Assembly: GCF_048553715.1 (NCBI RefSeq)
Contig: NZ_JBLZNC010000001.1
Coordinates: 558,001-622,000 of the forward strand
From: Sagittula sp048553715
GTDB lineage: Bacteria; Pseudomonadota; Alphaproteobacteria; Rhodobacterales; Rhodobacteraceae
Length of the DNA: 64,000 bases
Reading direction: 5' to 3'
Shown: positions 1 through 9,000 of the stretch, piece by piece
Layout: each line of letters opens with the position of its first letter
Numbering within the stretch: position 1 is the first letter of the stretch
Position numbers and translations under genes: made by a program
The notes under the pieces: model-generated
What the model was told of the DNA's origin: nothing
The model's database searches: none
What the model saw: the letters and a program-made list of their open reading frames with translations, nothing else

Positions 1-34
1 AGGCCCCCGACGCCGTTTAGCGCCGGGACCCGCC

Positions 35-2578
35 TCAGTACAGACCGCCCGAGGACAGCGTGCCAAAGCCCGCCTTGGGCCCGACAACCGCTTTTTTGCC
101 GGTGGAGGTGGTCACTTCTTTCGCCACCGCGCCACCATCGGGCCGGATCAGGTCAAAACTGCCCGAGATCGCAAAGCCACCGTCCAGCTGGATGCCCCAG
201 ATCCCGTTCAGCAGGTCGTCCTCGCGGAAACATTCCGACACCACATTCGGGCCGGAGGCCCCATCTCCCAGACGCGCACCGCTGAACCGGTCGATGTTCA
301 CGAAATTACAGCTTTCGGGCACTTTGAATTCGCCGCCGCCGTATTTCTTGACCGCTTCACGCATGAACTGGGTGAAGACGGGGCCGCAGAAACCACCGCC
401 CGACGCCCCGCGCCCAAGGCTGCGCGGCGTGTCATAGCCGATGTAGCAGCCTGCCACGATGTTCGAGGTGAAGCCCACGAACCAGACGTCCTTTGCATCG
501 TTGGTGGTGCCGGTCTTGCCTGCGGTGGGCACGTTCAGCTTCACCGTCTTGGAGGCCGTGCCGCGTTCCACAACACCGCGCATCATCGACGTCAGCTGAT
601 AGGCCGTGACAGGGTCCATGACCCGCTCGCGGTCGTTGACAATGCGCGGGCTGCGGCCCTGCGGGAGGTTGGGATCGGCGCAATCCACGCAGACCCGCGC
701 ATTGCCCTGCGCCGTGTCGTGGCTGTAGACCGTGTTGCCGTAGCGGTCCTGCACCCGGTCAACCAGCGTGGGCTGCACGCGCTCGCCGCCATTGGCGAAC
801 ATCGCGTAGGCCGCGACAATATTGAACAAGGTCGTCTCGTCCGCGCCAAGCGCGTTCGCCAGAACACGACCCATATTGTCATAGACGCCAAAGCGTTCCG
901 CATAATCGGCCACGGTGTTCATACCCACCTCTTGCGCCAATCGGATCGTCATCAGGTTACGCGAGTTTTCGATACCCGTGCGCAGCGGCGTCGGCCCGTA
1001 AAACTGGTTAGAGGCGTTTTTCGGACGCCAGACCCCTTGGGGGGTGTTGATCTCGATCGGGGCGTCGACGACGATTGTGGCGGGGGTATAGCCACTGTCC
1101 AACGCCGCCGCGTAGACAAAGGGTTTGAACGACGAGCCCGGCTGGCGTTTCGCCTGCGTGGCACGGTTGAACACCGAGTTCTGGTAGCTAAAGCCCCCCT
1201 GCATGGCAATCACGCGGCCCGTGTTCACGTCCATCGCCATGAACCCGCCCTGCACCTGCGGCACCTGCCGCAGCGACCAGCGGATGAAGTTGCCGGAGCC
1301 GTCCTCGACCATTTCGCGCACGTGGATCACGTCACCTGCCTCGAAATTGTCGAACAGGTTGCCGGTAAACCAGTTGGTGTCAGAGCGCGGCAGCTCCATC
1401 CCGCGCGGATCGTCCAGCGCGATATCCTCGATCCCGATCAGCAGGGAGTTCTCGCGCACTTCGCGCACCACGGCCACGTGCCACGGCGCGACCAGATCGA
1501 CGTCGCGGGCCACGCGGACCTTTGACAGCGCGTCGCGCCACGCGGTCTCGTCGCCCAAGGTCGCCGTGTCGATGGTCTTGCCCGTGCCACGCCAGCGGCC
1601 CAAGCCACGGTCGTATTGTTCCAGCGCACGTTGCAGCGCATGGGCGGCTTCGTTCTGCATTTCCGGGTCCAGCGTGGCGCGCACGGAATAGCCGCCAGAG
1701 AAGAACTGTTCCTCCCCCACATCGCGGCTCAACTGGCGGCGGATTTCGTCGGTGAAATAATCACGCGGCGGCAGCGAGCCCGAGTAGGGTTCGAAATCGC
1801 CGTTCTGCACAGAGCGCAGCGGCAGGGCGACCTCGGATTCGTAGGTGTCGCGGTCGATGTAGCCGTTCTCGAACATCTCTTTGAGCACAAAGTTCCGGCG
1901 GGCGGTCACGCGCTCCTTGCGGCGGACCGGATGGTAATCCGACGGCGCCTTGGGCATCGAGGCGAGCATTGCCGCCTCGTGCGGGGCAAGCTCTGACAGG
2001 GATTTGTTGAAATAGGTCTGCGCCGCTGCGGTCACACCAAAGCTGTTCTGTCCAAGGAAAATCTCGTTGAGGTACAGCTCAAGGATCTTGTCCTTGGACA
2101 GCGCTTCCTCCACCCGTGCGGCAAGGATGATTTCCTTGATCTTGCGCTCCGCACGACGGTCACCGGAGAGCAAGAAGTTCTTCATCACCTGCTGTGTGAT
2201 GGTCGAGGCACCGCGCACATCGCGCCCGCCCGACTGCACGGCCTGCACCGCCGCCGCCATGATCCCACGCAGGTCATAGCCCTGGTGGGTGTAGAAATTC
2301 TTGTCCTCCGCCGAGATAAAGGCGTTCTTCACCAGCTCAGGGATCTCGTTGGCGGGGGTAAACAGGCGGCGTTCCTGCGCGAATTCATCAATCACGCGCC
2401 CCTCGGACGAATAGATCCGGCTGATTGTGGGCGGTGTGTATTGCGCCAGATGTTCGTGGCTGGGCAAATCGCGGCCATACATCCAGAACACCGCGCCGAT
2501 GGTCAGGGCGATCATCATCGTGCCCATCGTTGCCACGGCAAAGATGCCACCGAATATCGAAAGAATGAACCGCGTCAC
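35..2578 (-). CDS. mrcA: Penicillin-binding protein 1A, bifunctional transglycosylase/transpeptidase
   Basis: Class A PBP that polymerises lipid II glycan strands and cross-links them in the periplasm, anchored in the inner membrane. One N-terminal membrane segment (about residues 5-33) precedes a GT51 domain with the catalytic Glu in EDKNF (E91) and the TITQQ motif (126-130). The transpeptidase domain has SSFK (catalytic S482, K485), SRN (539-541) and KTGT (688-691). The 847-residue length fits PBP1A with its inserted OB-like region. The amidase gene lies upstream on the same strand (gap about 150 bp), so the two wall enzymes may be co-transcribed. All catalytic motifs are intact. Confidence 0.96.
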   Translation of the reverse strand: MTRFILSIFGGIFAVATMGTMMIALTIGAVFWMYGRDLPSHEHLAQYTPPTISRIYSSEGRVIDEFAQERRLFTPANEIPELVKNAFISAEDKNFYTHQGYDLRGIMAAAVQAVQSGGRDVRGASTITQQVMKNFLLSGDRRAERKIKEIILAARVEEALSKDKILELYLNEIFLGQNSFGVTAAAQTYFNKSLSELAPHEAAMLASMPKAPSDYHPVRRKERVTARRNFVLKEMFENGYIDRDTYESEVALPLRSVQNGDFEPYSGSLPPRDYFTDEIRRQLSRDVGEEQFFSGGYSVRATLDPEMQNEAAHALQRALEQYDRGLGRWRGTGKTIDTATLGDETAWRDALSKVRVARDVDLVAPWHVAVVREVRENSLLIGIEDIALDDPRGMELPRSDTNWFTGNLFDNFEAGDVIHVREMVEDGSGNFIRWSLRQVPQVQGGFMAMDVNTGRVIAMQGGFSYQNSVFNRATQAKRQPGSSFKPFVYAAALDSGYTPATIVVDAPIEINTPQGVWRPKNASNQFYGPTPLRTGIENSRNLMTIRLAQEVGMNTVADYAERFGVYDNMGRVLANALGADETTLFNIVAAYAMFANGGERVQPTLVDRVQDRYGNTVYSHDTAQGNARVCVDCADPNLPQGRSPRIVNDRERVMDPVTAYQLTSMMRGVVERGTASKTVKLNVPTAGKTGTTNDAKDVWFVGFTSNIVAGCYIGYDTPRSLGRGASGGGFCGPVFTQFMREAVKKYGGGEFKVPESCNFVNIDRFSGARLGDGASGPNVVSECFREDDLLNGIWGIQLDGGFAISGSFDLIRPDGGAVAKEVTTSTGKKAVVGPKAGFGTLSSGGLY

Positions 2579-2726
2579 GCACAGCCCTCATGTGTTGGGG
2601 AAGGAACAGCCTGCCCCGTCCGCTTAGCGGTTTTATCGCCTTGGGTCAAAACACATCCTTAGGATCAATGCGCGCAGCCCCGCCGATCAGCGCCGGTTTC
2701 CGCAACGTCCCTGACGGGGAAAAATC

Positions 2727-3935
2727 CTACTGGCGGCGCAGACCCGACAGGGCTTTGTCCTCGACCAGCCATTGCGCCAGCCCGTCCCGAATCCCTTCGG
2801 CCATTTTCTCGCGCCACGCAGGATCGCGCAGGTTCTGCAAATCCGCCTGCGACGACAGGAACCCCAGCTCGATCAGGACGGAGGGGATGTCTGCCGATTT
2901 CAGCACGGAAAAGGCCGCCTCGCGCTGCGGGTCCTTGTGGACATGGCCCACGTTGTCGCGAATCCCATCGACCATATAGCCCGCCAGCGACTGGCTGCGC
3001 GGCGTGTTGTCGAGCCGCGCCATATCCAGAAGGATCTGCGCCACGCGATCATCCGCGCCGCTGAGATCGACACCGGACAACAGATCGTCACGGTCATGAC
3101 GCTCCGCCAAAGCGGCAGAGGCCGCGTCTGATGCGTCCTCGGCCAGAGTGTAAACAGACGCGCCATGGGCCACGCCTTCGTCCAGCGCGTCCGCATGCAG
3201 CGAGATGAACAGATCGGCCCCGACCTCATGTGCCAAGGCCACCCGTCCTTCGAGCGAGATAAAGCTATCGGAATTGCGGGTCAGCACGACCTCGTAATTA
3301 CCGGAGCGCAGCAGGATATCGCGCAGCTCGCGGGCGAATTGCAGCATCAAGTCGGCTTCCTTGATGCCGCCGCGCTGCGCGCCCGGGTCAATACCGCCAT
3401 GGCCGGGGTCCAGCACGATGACCATGGGTGCCCCTGCAGGCTTGCGGGCGGTGGCGCGTGCTTTGGGCTCGGGGCGCTTCCAGTCGGGGTCGGTGGGCAC
3501 ACCGGCGCTGGCGCGGAAACTGTCGCCATCGGTCTGCGCAAACCGCAGGACAAGCTGCGCGCCTGCCCCGTCGGAGCCTGTGGCAAGACTGGCCTCGGCC
3601 ACCTTCAACGGCTGCGAGAGTTCCGCCACCAGACGCGACCAGCCGGGGCGGAAACTGCCCATGCGCACGGTCTTGACCATGTCGCTGTCGGCCATGGCCC
3701 TTGCATCCGCGCCGGTCCAGTCCACTTCGCGAAAATCGACCACCACCCGCCAGGGATCTGCCACGGTGAAGACTCGCCACGGCACGCCCTGCGACAGATC
3801 CAGCCGCAGCTCGGTGCCGCCAAACCTGCGATCGACAAAGCCGCCGCCCTCGTAGCGCGCAAGCCCCGAGGACTGCTGTGCCAGCACCGGCAACGCCAGA
3901 AAGATCATCAAAAAGGATGCAAATACCCTGCTCAT
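2727..3935 (-). CDS. amiC: N-acetylmuramoyl-L-alanine amidase (AMIN plus Amidase_3)
   Basis: Periplasmic zinc amidase that removes stem peptides from peptidoglycan during septum splitting. A signal peptide (residues 1-19, cut after VLA) is followed by a beta-rich AMIN targeting domain (about 30-135), a Lys/Pro/Ala linker and an Amidase_3 domain (about 170-395). Zinc ligands are visible in DPGHGG, KEADL and SLHAD, with the catalytic Glu in IELGFLS. AmiC-type amidases are normally activated by EnvC/NlpD-like LytM proteins, none of which is in this window. It precedes the PBP1A gene on the same strand. The amiA/B/C paralogue cannot be assigned with certainty. Confidence 0.9.
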   Translation of the reverse strand: MSRVFASFLMIFLALPVLAQQSSGLARYEGGGFVDRRFGGTELRLDLSQGVPWRVFTVADPWRVVVDFREVDWTGADARAMADSDMVKTVRMGSFRPGWSRLVAELSQPLKVAEASLATGSDGAGAQLVLRFAQTDGDSFRASAGVPTDPDWKRPEPKARATARKPAGAPMVIVLDPGHGGIDPGAQRGGIKEADLMLQFARELRDILLRSGNYEVVLTRNSDSFISLEGRVALAHEVGADLFISLHADALDEGVAHGASVYTLAEDASDAASAALAERHDRDDLLSGVDLSGADDRVAQILLDMARLDNTPRSQSLAGYMVDGIRDNVGHVHKDPQREAAFSVLKSADIPSVLIELGFLSSQADLQNLRDPAWREKMAEGIRDGLAQWLVEDKALSGLRRQ

Positions 3936-3999
3936 CGCCCACCATTCCGAACCGTTTTCGCCAGTCTACCAGCCCGCCCGCCGATAGACAGTCGTGAAT

Positions 4000-5157
4000 T
4001 CAGGCCTTGGCCAGTCCCCGCCGCTGCATGAATTGCGCCAGCCGTTCAAGCCCCTCGGTGATATCGGCGGTGCTGCGCGCATAGGAGAACCGCAAGGTCC
4101 CGCCCCCCCGCACCGGATCAAAGTCCAGCCCGGGTGTGACGGCGACACCCGCCTCTTCCAAAATCTCGCGCGCGAAGCCGACGCTGTCGTCGGTCAGATG
4201 GCTGACATCGGCATAGACGTAGAACGCCCCGTCCGGTGGCGCGATGCGGTCAAAGCCCGCCAGCGGCAACCCCGCCATCATCAGATCACGGTTGCGGCGG
4301 TAGACGGCCAGATTGGCCTCGCATTCATCGCGCGCGTCCATTGCCGCCAATGCCGCCAACTGGCTGACATGGGGGGCGCAGATGAACATATTCTGGGCCA
4401 GACGCTCCACCTGACGGACGTGATCCTCCGGCACGACCAGCCAACCCACGCGCCAGCCGGTCATGGAGAAATACTTGGAGAAGGAATTGATCACGACCAC
4501 ATCATCGCTGATCTCCAGCGCGGTGACCGCCTTTTTATCGTATTCGATGCCGTGGTAGATCTCGTCCGACAGAAAGCTCGCGCCTTTGGCGGCGGCGGCG
4601 TCATACAGAGCCCCCAGCGCGCCGCGATCCAGCATGGTGCCTGTGGGATTGCCCGGAGAGGCCACAAGCAAGCCGTCATACGCCACACCATCCAGATCCG
4701 CAGGCACCGGCTGATACCGGTTTTCCGCGCTGGTCTGCACCTCGACCGCGTGCAAATCCTGCGCCCGCAGGATCTGGCGATAAGACGGATAGCCGGGCGC
4801 CCCAAGCGCCACACGGTCCCCGGCATCGAAAAAGGCCGAAAACGCCAGAACGAAGCCGCCGGACGATCCGTTGGTCACCACCACCCGCGCGGGATCAAGG
4901 TCTACGTTATACCATTCACCATACAGCTGCGCGATCCGCGCCCGCAGCTCGGGCAGGCCAAGGGCCACGGTATAGCCCATCGGATCGCCTTGCAGCGCGT
5001 CGCGCACGGCGCGGCGCGCGGCCTCTGGCGCGGCGGTGCCCGGCTGGCCCACTTCCATATGCACGACACGGTGACCGGCGGCTTCGCGGGCGCGGGCGGT
5101 CTCCATCACATCCATCACGATAAAGGGATCGACGTTCCCGCGTCTTGAACTTTTCAT
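4000..5157 (-). CDS. Class I/II pyridoxal-phosphate aminotransferase
   Basis: Fold-type I PLP aminotransferase, 385 residues. The Schiff-base lysine lies in the motif SFSKYFSMTGWRVG, and the N-terminal half has the usual VGQPG substrate-loop sequence and NPTGT motif. It resembles the aspartate/branched-chain-type enzymes annotated as aminotransferase class I/II in Roseobacters, but the amino-acid substrate cannot be read from the sequence. It is divergent from the M48 protease gene, with about 65 bp between the two starts, so promoters must overlap there. Confidence 0.85.
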   Translation of the reverse strand: MKSSRRGNVDPFIVMDVMETARAREAAGHRVVHMEVGQPGTAAPEAARRAVRDALQGDPMGYTVALGLPELRARIAQLYGEWYNVDLDPARVVVTNGSSGGFVLAFSAFFDAGDRVALGAPGYPSYRQILRAQDLHAVEVQTSAENRYQPVPADLDGVAYDGLLVASPGNPTGTMLDRGALGALYDAAAAKGASFLSDEIYHGIEYDKKAVTALEISDDVVVINSFSKYFSMTGWRVGWLVVPEDHVRQVERLAQNMFICAPHVSQLAALAAMDARDECEANLAVYRRNRDLMMAGLPLAGFDRIAPPDGAFYVYADVSHLTDDSVGFAREILEEAGVAVTPGLDFDPVRGGGTLRFSYARSTADITEGLERLAQFMQRRGLAKA

Positions 5158-5222
5158 GCCTGTCTCTCTACTCTGTCCGCGTCGTATCCCCGACGCTTAG
5201 AAGCGAGACACCTGTGACGTCA

Positions 5223-6539
5223 ATGATCCTCTCCCGACTTCTTGCGGTTGTGATGGCGCTGTGCGTGCTGGCGGCCCCTGCCCGTGCCACGACATTTCTG
5301 CGCGATGCGGATATGGAATATGCGCTGGGACAGCTTGCCGCGCCGATCCTGACCGCCGCAGGGCTGAGCCCCTCGCAGATCAAGATCGTGGTGCTGGATG
5401 ACCCGTCGCTCAATGCCTTTGTCGTGGACGGGCGGCATATCTTTCTGCATTCGGGATTGATCCTGAAGCTGGAAAACGCCCCTGCGCTGCAATCGGTGAT
5501 CGCCCATGAGGCGGCGCATATCGCCAACGGCCATATCACACGACGGCTGGGCAATATCCGCGCGGCCCGCACTGCGGCCGGGTTGGGGCTGTTGCTGGCC
5601 GCCGCGGCCGGGGCCTCCGGTGCGGACCCGAGCCTTGCCACCGGGCTTGCCATCGGCTCGCAGTCCTCTGCACAGCGCCGCCTGTTCGCCCACACCCGCG
5701 CCGAGGAAAGCGCCGCCGACATCTCCGGCGTCCGCTACATGGCCCGCGCAGGGATTGATCCGCAGGGCGCGGTGGACGCCATCAGCCTATTCACCGGCCA
5801 GTTGAACCTCAACGAAAGCCGGCTGGACCCCTACGCGGTGACCCACCCGCTGTCGCGCGACCGTCTGCGGGCGTTGCAAGCGCAGGTCGCAGGTGCGCCC
5901 GCCCATCCGCGCAACCCGACGCATGATTACTGGTTCGCCCGTGCCCAAGGGAAGCTGTCCGCCTTTAAACGCGCGCCCGCTTGGACCCTGCGCCGTATCG
6001 GATCAGAGCCTTACAAGGACGTGGCCCTGATGCGGCAGGCTGTGGCCTATCACCGCCAGTCGAACCTGCCCAAGGCGCTAAAGGCCATCGATCAGGCCAT
6101 CGCTGCCCGTCCCAAAGACCCCTACCTGCGCGAGCTCAAAGGCCAGATCCTGCTGGAATCGCGCCAGTTCGCCGCCGCCGGGCAGGTCTATCAGGCCGCC
6201 GCCAACATGGCCCCGCGCGAGCCACTGATCCATGGCGGCCTAGGCCGGGCGCGTCTGGCGCAGGGCGATTTCAAAGGCGCGCTTCAGGCGCTGGAGGCCG
6301 CGCGCGGCCGTGATTTTTCCGACCCCCGCCTGCTGCGCGATCTTGGCGTGGCCTATGCGCGGCTGGGCAACAATGCCATGGCCTCGCTGGCCACCGCCGA
6401 ACGGTATGCCTTGAACGGACGGATGAGCGATGCGGAACTCCACGCCACCCGTGCGGTCGGCCAATTGCCGCGCGGCTCCGCCCCGTGGCAGCGCGCGCAG
6501 GATGTGCTATCAGCAGCCAAACAGGCAAAACGTCGTTAA
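5223..6539 (+). CDS. Secreted M48-family zinc metalloprotease with TPR repeats (BepA/YfgC-like)
   Basis: Periplasmic protease and chaperone of the BepA type, which in E. coli assists or degrades stalled outer-membrane protein and LptD assembly intermediates. With the start at ATG 5223, a signal peptide (ends near ARA) is followed by the zinc site HEAAH (95-99) with the third ligand in EESAAD (about 161), then TPR-like helical repeats from about residue 255 to the end. An upstream in-frame ATG at 5145 would add 26 residues and overlap the divergent aminotransferase gene. I prefer 5223 (GTG 5214 is also possible) because the signal peptide then begins correctly. Confidence 0.88.
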   Translation: MILSRLLAVVMALCVLAAPARATTFLRDADMEYALGQLAAPILTAAGLSPSQIKIVVLDDPSLNAFVVDGRHIFLHSGLILKLENAPALQSVIAHEAAHIANGHITRRLGNIRAARTAAGLGLLLAAAAGASGADPSLATGLAIGSQSSAQRRLFAHTRAEESAADISGVRYMARAGIDPQGAVDAISLFTGQLNLNESRLDPYAVTHPLSRDRLRALQAQVAGAPAHPRNPTHDYWFARAQGKLSAFKRAPAWTLRRIGSEPYKDVALMRQAVAYHRQSNLPKALKAIDQAIAARPKDPYLRELKGQILLESRQFAAAGQVYQAAANMAPREPLIHGGLGRARLAQGDFKGALQALEAARGRDFSDPRLLRDLGVAYARLGNNAMASLATAERYALNGRMSDAELHATRAVGQLPRGSAPWQRAQDVLSAAKQAKRR

Positions 6540-6571
6540 CGATTAGAAACCTATCCCAGAACGGAGCCCCC

Positions 6572-7339
6572 ATGCCCAAACTGACACTCAAAGCCGCTGT
6601 TGCCGCCACCGCGCTGATGGCCGCGTCTTCTGCATCGGCGCAGGATACCTTTGACTTTGACCAGATGACGCCCGACCAGCAGGCAGCCTTTGGCGACGCG
6701 GTGCGCAGCTATCTTCTGGAAAACCCCCAGACCATCATGGAGGCGGTCGCCCGTCTTGAAGAGATGGAAGCGCAGCAGCAAGTGGCCGTGGACCAGTCTC
6801 TGGTGGACACCCACCGCGAGGCATTGCTTGACGATGGCTATTCATGGGTCGGCGGCAATCCTGACGGCGACTTTACGATCGTCGAATTCATGGACTACCG
6901 CTGCGGCTACTGCCGCAAGGCATCGCCCGAAGTGGCGGAGCTGGTGGAACAGGACGGCAATATCCGCCTGATCGTCAAGGAATTCCCGATTCTCGGCGAT
7001 GCCTCCATGGTGTCCTCGCGCTTTGCCATCGCCACCAAGATCGTCGCCGGAGACGAGGCTTATGGTCAGGTGCATGATGCGCTGATCGCGCTGGAGGGCG
7101 CCCCGAGCGAGCCGGTTTTGAAACGTCTGGCAGGCACCCTTGGTCTGGACGGTGACGCCATTCTGGCGGAGATGGACAGCGACGAGATCTCTGGCCGGAT
7201 TGCGGAAACCCGTGCCTTGGCACAGGCCATGCAGATCAGCGGCACGCCGTCCTTCGTCTTTGGCGATGAAATGGTGCGTGGGTACGCGCCGCTGGCCGCG
7301 ATGCAGCAGATCGTGGCACAGGGACGTGCCACACAGTGA
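6572..7339 (+). CDS. DsbA-family periplasmic thiol:disulfide oxidoreductase
   Basis: Exported thioredoxin-fold protein (255 residues). A signal peptide ends at ASA, followed by a Com1/DsbA-like helical N-terminal extension and a DsbA domain with the active site CGYC at residues 111-114. A cis-proline loop (GTPSFVFG) lies near the C-terminus. The CGYC dipeptide resembles DsbG/DsbC/ScsC-like oxidases or isomerases, so direction of electron flow is not certain. It sits 32 bp after the BepA-like protease and overlaps the next thioredoxin-like gene by 4 bp, suggesting an envelope protein-folding operon. The start was chosen so that the signal peptide begins at Met; an upstream in-frame start would run through the protease stop region. 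Confidence 0.88.
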   Translation: MPKLTLKAAVAATALMAASSASAQDTFDFDQMTPDQQAAFGDAVRSYLLENPQTIMEAVARLEEMEAQQQVAVDQSLVDTHREALLDDGYSWVGGNPDGDFTIVEFMDYRCGYCRKASPEVAELVEQDGNIRLIVKEFPILGDASMVSSRFAIATKIVAGDEAYGQVHDALIALEGAPSEPVLKRLAGTLGLDGDAILAEMDSDEISGRIAETRALAQAMQISGTPSFVFGDEMVRGYAPLAAMQQIVAQGRATQ

Positions 7340-7761
7340 TCCGCGTGATCCTACCGGCGCTGCTGACTGCGGCGCCGGCCTTGGCCCAGTTCGCCCCCAC
7401 TGCCGAGGAACGCTTGCGCGCCCTGACCGCGCCGCCTGCGGTCGATCTGTATGCGTCGGAAAAGCTCGACGACCGCGCGCGCATTGCGGCCGAGGCCGAG
7501 ATTTTGTTCGGGCCGGAACACGCGGCCGTCGCGGTTTTTGTGACTGACAACTGTACCGACTGCGACAAGGCGCTGTCCGAGCTACGTGCGCTCAGTCAGG
7601 AGTTGGGCGTGGAGATGCGCGTGCTGCCCATGGATGACCCGGCGCATCGCGCGGTGTTTGACCGGCTGGAATTTGATGTCTTGCCCGCATACGTGATGCC
7701 CGACCGGCTGATCCGTGGGCATATGCCGGACATCGTTTTGCGCAGGTATCTGACGCGCTAG
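7336..7761 (+). CDS. Small exported thioredoxin-fold protein with CTDC motif
   Basis: A 141-residue protein starting at GTG 7336, which overlaps the TGA of the DsbA-like gene (GTGA), indicating translational coupling. The first 17 residues form a short signal peptide (LLTAAPALA). The rest contains a strand-loop segment ending in CTDC followed by an alpha helix, and later DVLPAYVMPD, where a thioredoxin cis-proline is expected. The fold is inferred from these features. Its coupling to the DsbA-like gene suggests a redox partner. Exact family not recognised. Confidence 0.75.
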   Translation: MIRVILPALLTAAPALAQFAPTAEERLRALTAPPAVDLYASEKLDDRARIAAEAEILFGPEHAAVAVFVTDNCTDCDKALSELRALSQELGVEMRVLPMDDPAHRAVFDRLEFDVLPAYVMPDRLIRGHMPDIVLRRYLTR

Positions 7762-7793
7762 GGGCTTCCCCCCCGCGCGTCAGACAGACAGGT

Positions 7794-8924
7794 TTATGCG
7801 TCGGCCTTGGCCACCGCCTCGCCACTGTCGATCAGCGAGGCGCGTTTTTCCACCTCTTCGACGATGTGATCGACCATCTGGTCGTTGGTCATTTTGTGGC
7901 TGGCCTTGCCCGCCAGATAGACCATCCCCGCGCCATTGCCACCGCCGGTAAAGCCCACGTCGGTCATCAGCGCCTCGCCCGGGCCGTTGACCACACAGCC
8001 GATGATCGACAGGGACATCGGCGTCTTGATGTGCTCCAGCCGCTTTTCCAACGTCTCGACCGTTTTGATCACGTCAAAGCCCTGCCGCGCGCAGGAAGGG
8101 CACGAAATGATGTTCACCCCGCGATGGCGCAGACCCAGCGATTTCAGGATCTCGTAGCCGATTTTTACCTCTTCGACCGGATCGGCAGACAGGCTGACGC
8201 GGATCGTGTCACCAATCCCCATCCACAACAGATTGCCCAGACCGATGGCGCTTTTGACCGTGCCGGACACCAGCCCGCCCGCCTCGGTGATGCCAAGGTG
8301 GATCGGCGCATCCGTGGCTTCTGCCAGTTGTTGATAGGCGGCTGCGGCCATGAACACGTCAGACGCTTTGACCGAGATTTTGAATTCGTGGAAATCGTTG
8401 TCCTGCAGGATCTTGATATGATCCATGCCGCTTTCGACCATGGCGTCGGGACAGGGTTCGCCGTATTTCTCAAGCAGGTGCTTTTCCAGCGAACCCGCGT
8501 TCACACCGATGCGAATCGAACAATTGTGGTCGCGGGCGGCCTTGATGACCTCGCGGACACGTTCCGGGCTGCCGATGTTGCCGGGGTTGATGCGCAGACA
8601 GGCCGCACCGGCCTCCGCCGCTTCGATCCCGCGTTTGTAGTGGAAATGGATGTCGGCCACGATGGGCACCGGGCTTTCGCGCACAATTTCCTTGAGCGCG
8701 CGGGCCGAATCCTCATCGGGGACCGAGACACGCACAATGTCAGCCCCTGCCTCGGCGGCGGCCTGCACCTGCGCGATTGTGGCGGCCACATCGGTGGTGA
8801 TCGTGTTGGTCATCGTCTGGACCGAAATGGGGGCATCTCCCCCCACAGGCACCGATCCCACCATGATTTTGCGCGAGCTGCGGCGATAGATGTTCCGCCA
8901 CGGGCGAACATGGTTCAGGCTCAT
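7794..8924 (-). CDS. ispG: 4-hydroxy-3-methylbut-2-en-1-yl diphosphate synthase (IspG/GcpE)
   Basis: Cytosolic [4Fe-4S] enzyme of the non-mevalonate isoprenoid pathway that converts MEcPP to HMBPP. The protein is 376 residues from ATG 8924 (MSLNHVRPW). It has the TIM-barrel start with VPVGGDAPISVQ and the cluster cysteines in SCPSCARQGFD and CVVNGPGE. A longer in-frame extension upstream would run into the rodZ-like gene's end and lacks conserved sequence, so it was not used. It follows the RodZ-like gene by 76 bp on the same strand, an order common in Roseobacters. It is convergent with the small thioredoxin-like gene. Confidence 0.96.
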   Translation of the reverse strand: MSLNHVRPWRNIYRRSSRKIMVGSVPVGGDAPISVQTMTNTITTDVAATIAQVQAAAEAGADIVRVSVPDEDSARALKEIVRESPVPIVADIHFHYKRGIEAAEAGAACLRINPGNIGSPERVREVIKAARDHNCSIRIGVNAGSLEKHLLEKYGEPCPDAMVESGMDHIKILQDNDFHEFKISVKASDVFMAAAAYQQLAEATDAPIHLGITEAGGLVSGTVKSAIGLGNLLWMGIGDTIRVSLSADPVEEVKIGYEILKSLGLRHRGVNIISCPSCARQGFDVIKTVETLEKRLEHIKTPMSLSIIGCVVNGPGEALMTDVGFTGGGNGAGMVYLAGKASHKMTNDQMVDHIVEEVEKRASLIDSGEAVAKADA

Positions 8925-9000
8925 GCGGGCGCTCCTGTTAACAGTGTCTGCGCCGTATATAGGGCTTTGGCTGGCGGGACGAAAGGGACGTCGCGGGAAG

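Noticed and set aside
2636..2665. Third copy of the dispersed repeat (CTTGGGTCAAAACACATCC)
   Set aside because: Only the left core is similar and there is no G5/C5 hairpin; too weak to call.
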